A stretch of 5,655 nucleotides of DNA from UKL13-2 sp040379385. GTDB lineage: Bacteria; Pseudomonadota; Gammaproteobacteria; Burkholderiales; Usitatibacteraceae. Both the position numbers and the translations under genes were made by a program. The DNA lies in the NCBI GenBank assembly GCA_040379385.1, contig JBEILF010000172.1, positions 1 through 5,655 of the forward strand, in the 5' to 3' direction. Below the pieces are notes generated by a model, which was not told where the DNA came from, made no database searches, and saw only the letters and a list, made by a program, of their open reading frames with translations. Positions 5,648 to 5,655 of the stretch are shown here, one piece after another (the first letter of the stretch is position 1; each line of letters begins with the position of its first letter).

Positions 5648-5655
5648 CAACCACA

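Noticed and set aside
5391..5654. Minus-strand open frame of 87 codons with an internally repeated peptide (GDDDFLQKI and AKFFKKIC occur twice, 28 residues apart)
   Set aside because: The peptide repeat simply reflects the 58-bp DNA repeat, whose 84-bp period is a multiple of three; the rest runs antisense through the SoxX haem domain and no ribosome site is evident.

Overview
The window is a nearly complete sulfur-oxidation (sox) gene cluster read entirely on the + strand. The order is soxC (5' end missing), soxD, soxY, soxZ, a gene for a DsrE-like lipoprotein, soxA and soxX, followed by a 150-bp repeat-rich tail with no gene. The gene order, the moderate GC content and a tail palindrome of the GTCATCCCC...GGGGATCC type suggest a betaproteobacterium (probably Burkholderiales or Nitrosomonadales) that oxidises thiosulfate. 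That placement is inference; no taxonomic marker lies in the window.

Layout: 1-1200 soxC, already open at the first base and carrying the end of its signal peptide; 1190-2263 soxD, overlapping soxC; 2264-2388 a spacer with a perfect 9-bp inverted repeat; 2389-2856 soxY; 2857-3037 an unusually long 181-bp soxY-soxZ spacer with a 7-bp palindrome; 3038-3349 soxZ; 3349-3816 dsrE-like lipoprotein gene, coupled to soxZ by TAATG; 3817-3928 spacer; 3929-4837 soxA; 4838-4890 spacer with a 7-bp inverted repeat; 4891-5505 soxX; 5506-5655 two 58-bp direct repeats that fold into long AT-rich hairpins, with a GC-rich palindrome between them. No gene-free stretch exceeds 300 bp.

How the genes work together (known from the Paracoccus-type Sox system): the haem enzyme SoxXA oxidatively attaches thiosulfate to the C-terminal cysteine of the carrier SoxYZ; SoxB, not in this window, hydrolyses off sulfate; the Mo/haem enzyme SoxCD oxidises the remaining sulfane sulfur; SoxB then releases it. 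Because soxC and soxD are both present and look intact, the strain should be able to oxidise thiosulfate fully to sulfate without obligate storage of sulfur globules, provided soxB is elsewhere, probably just downstream. All products are exported: SoxY by Tat and SoxZ as its passenger, SoxA, SoxX and SoxD by ordinary signal peptides, and the DsrE-like protein by a probable lipoprotein signal.

The least understood parts are the DsrE-like lipoprotein inside the operon, the hairpin-forming spacers between the cistrons, and the repeat cluster that begins immediately after the soxX stop codon.
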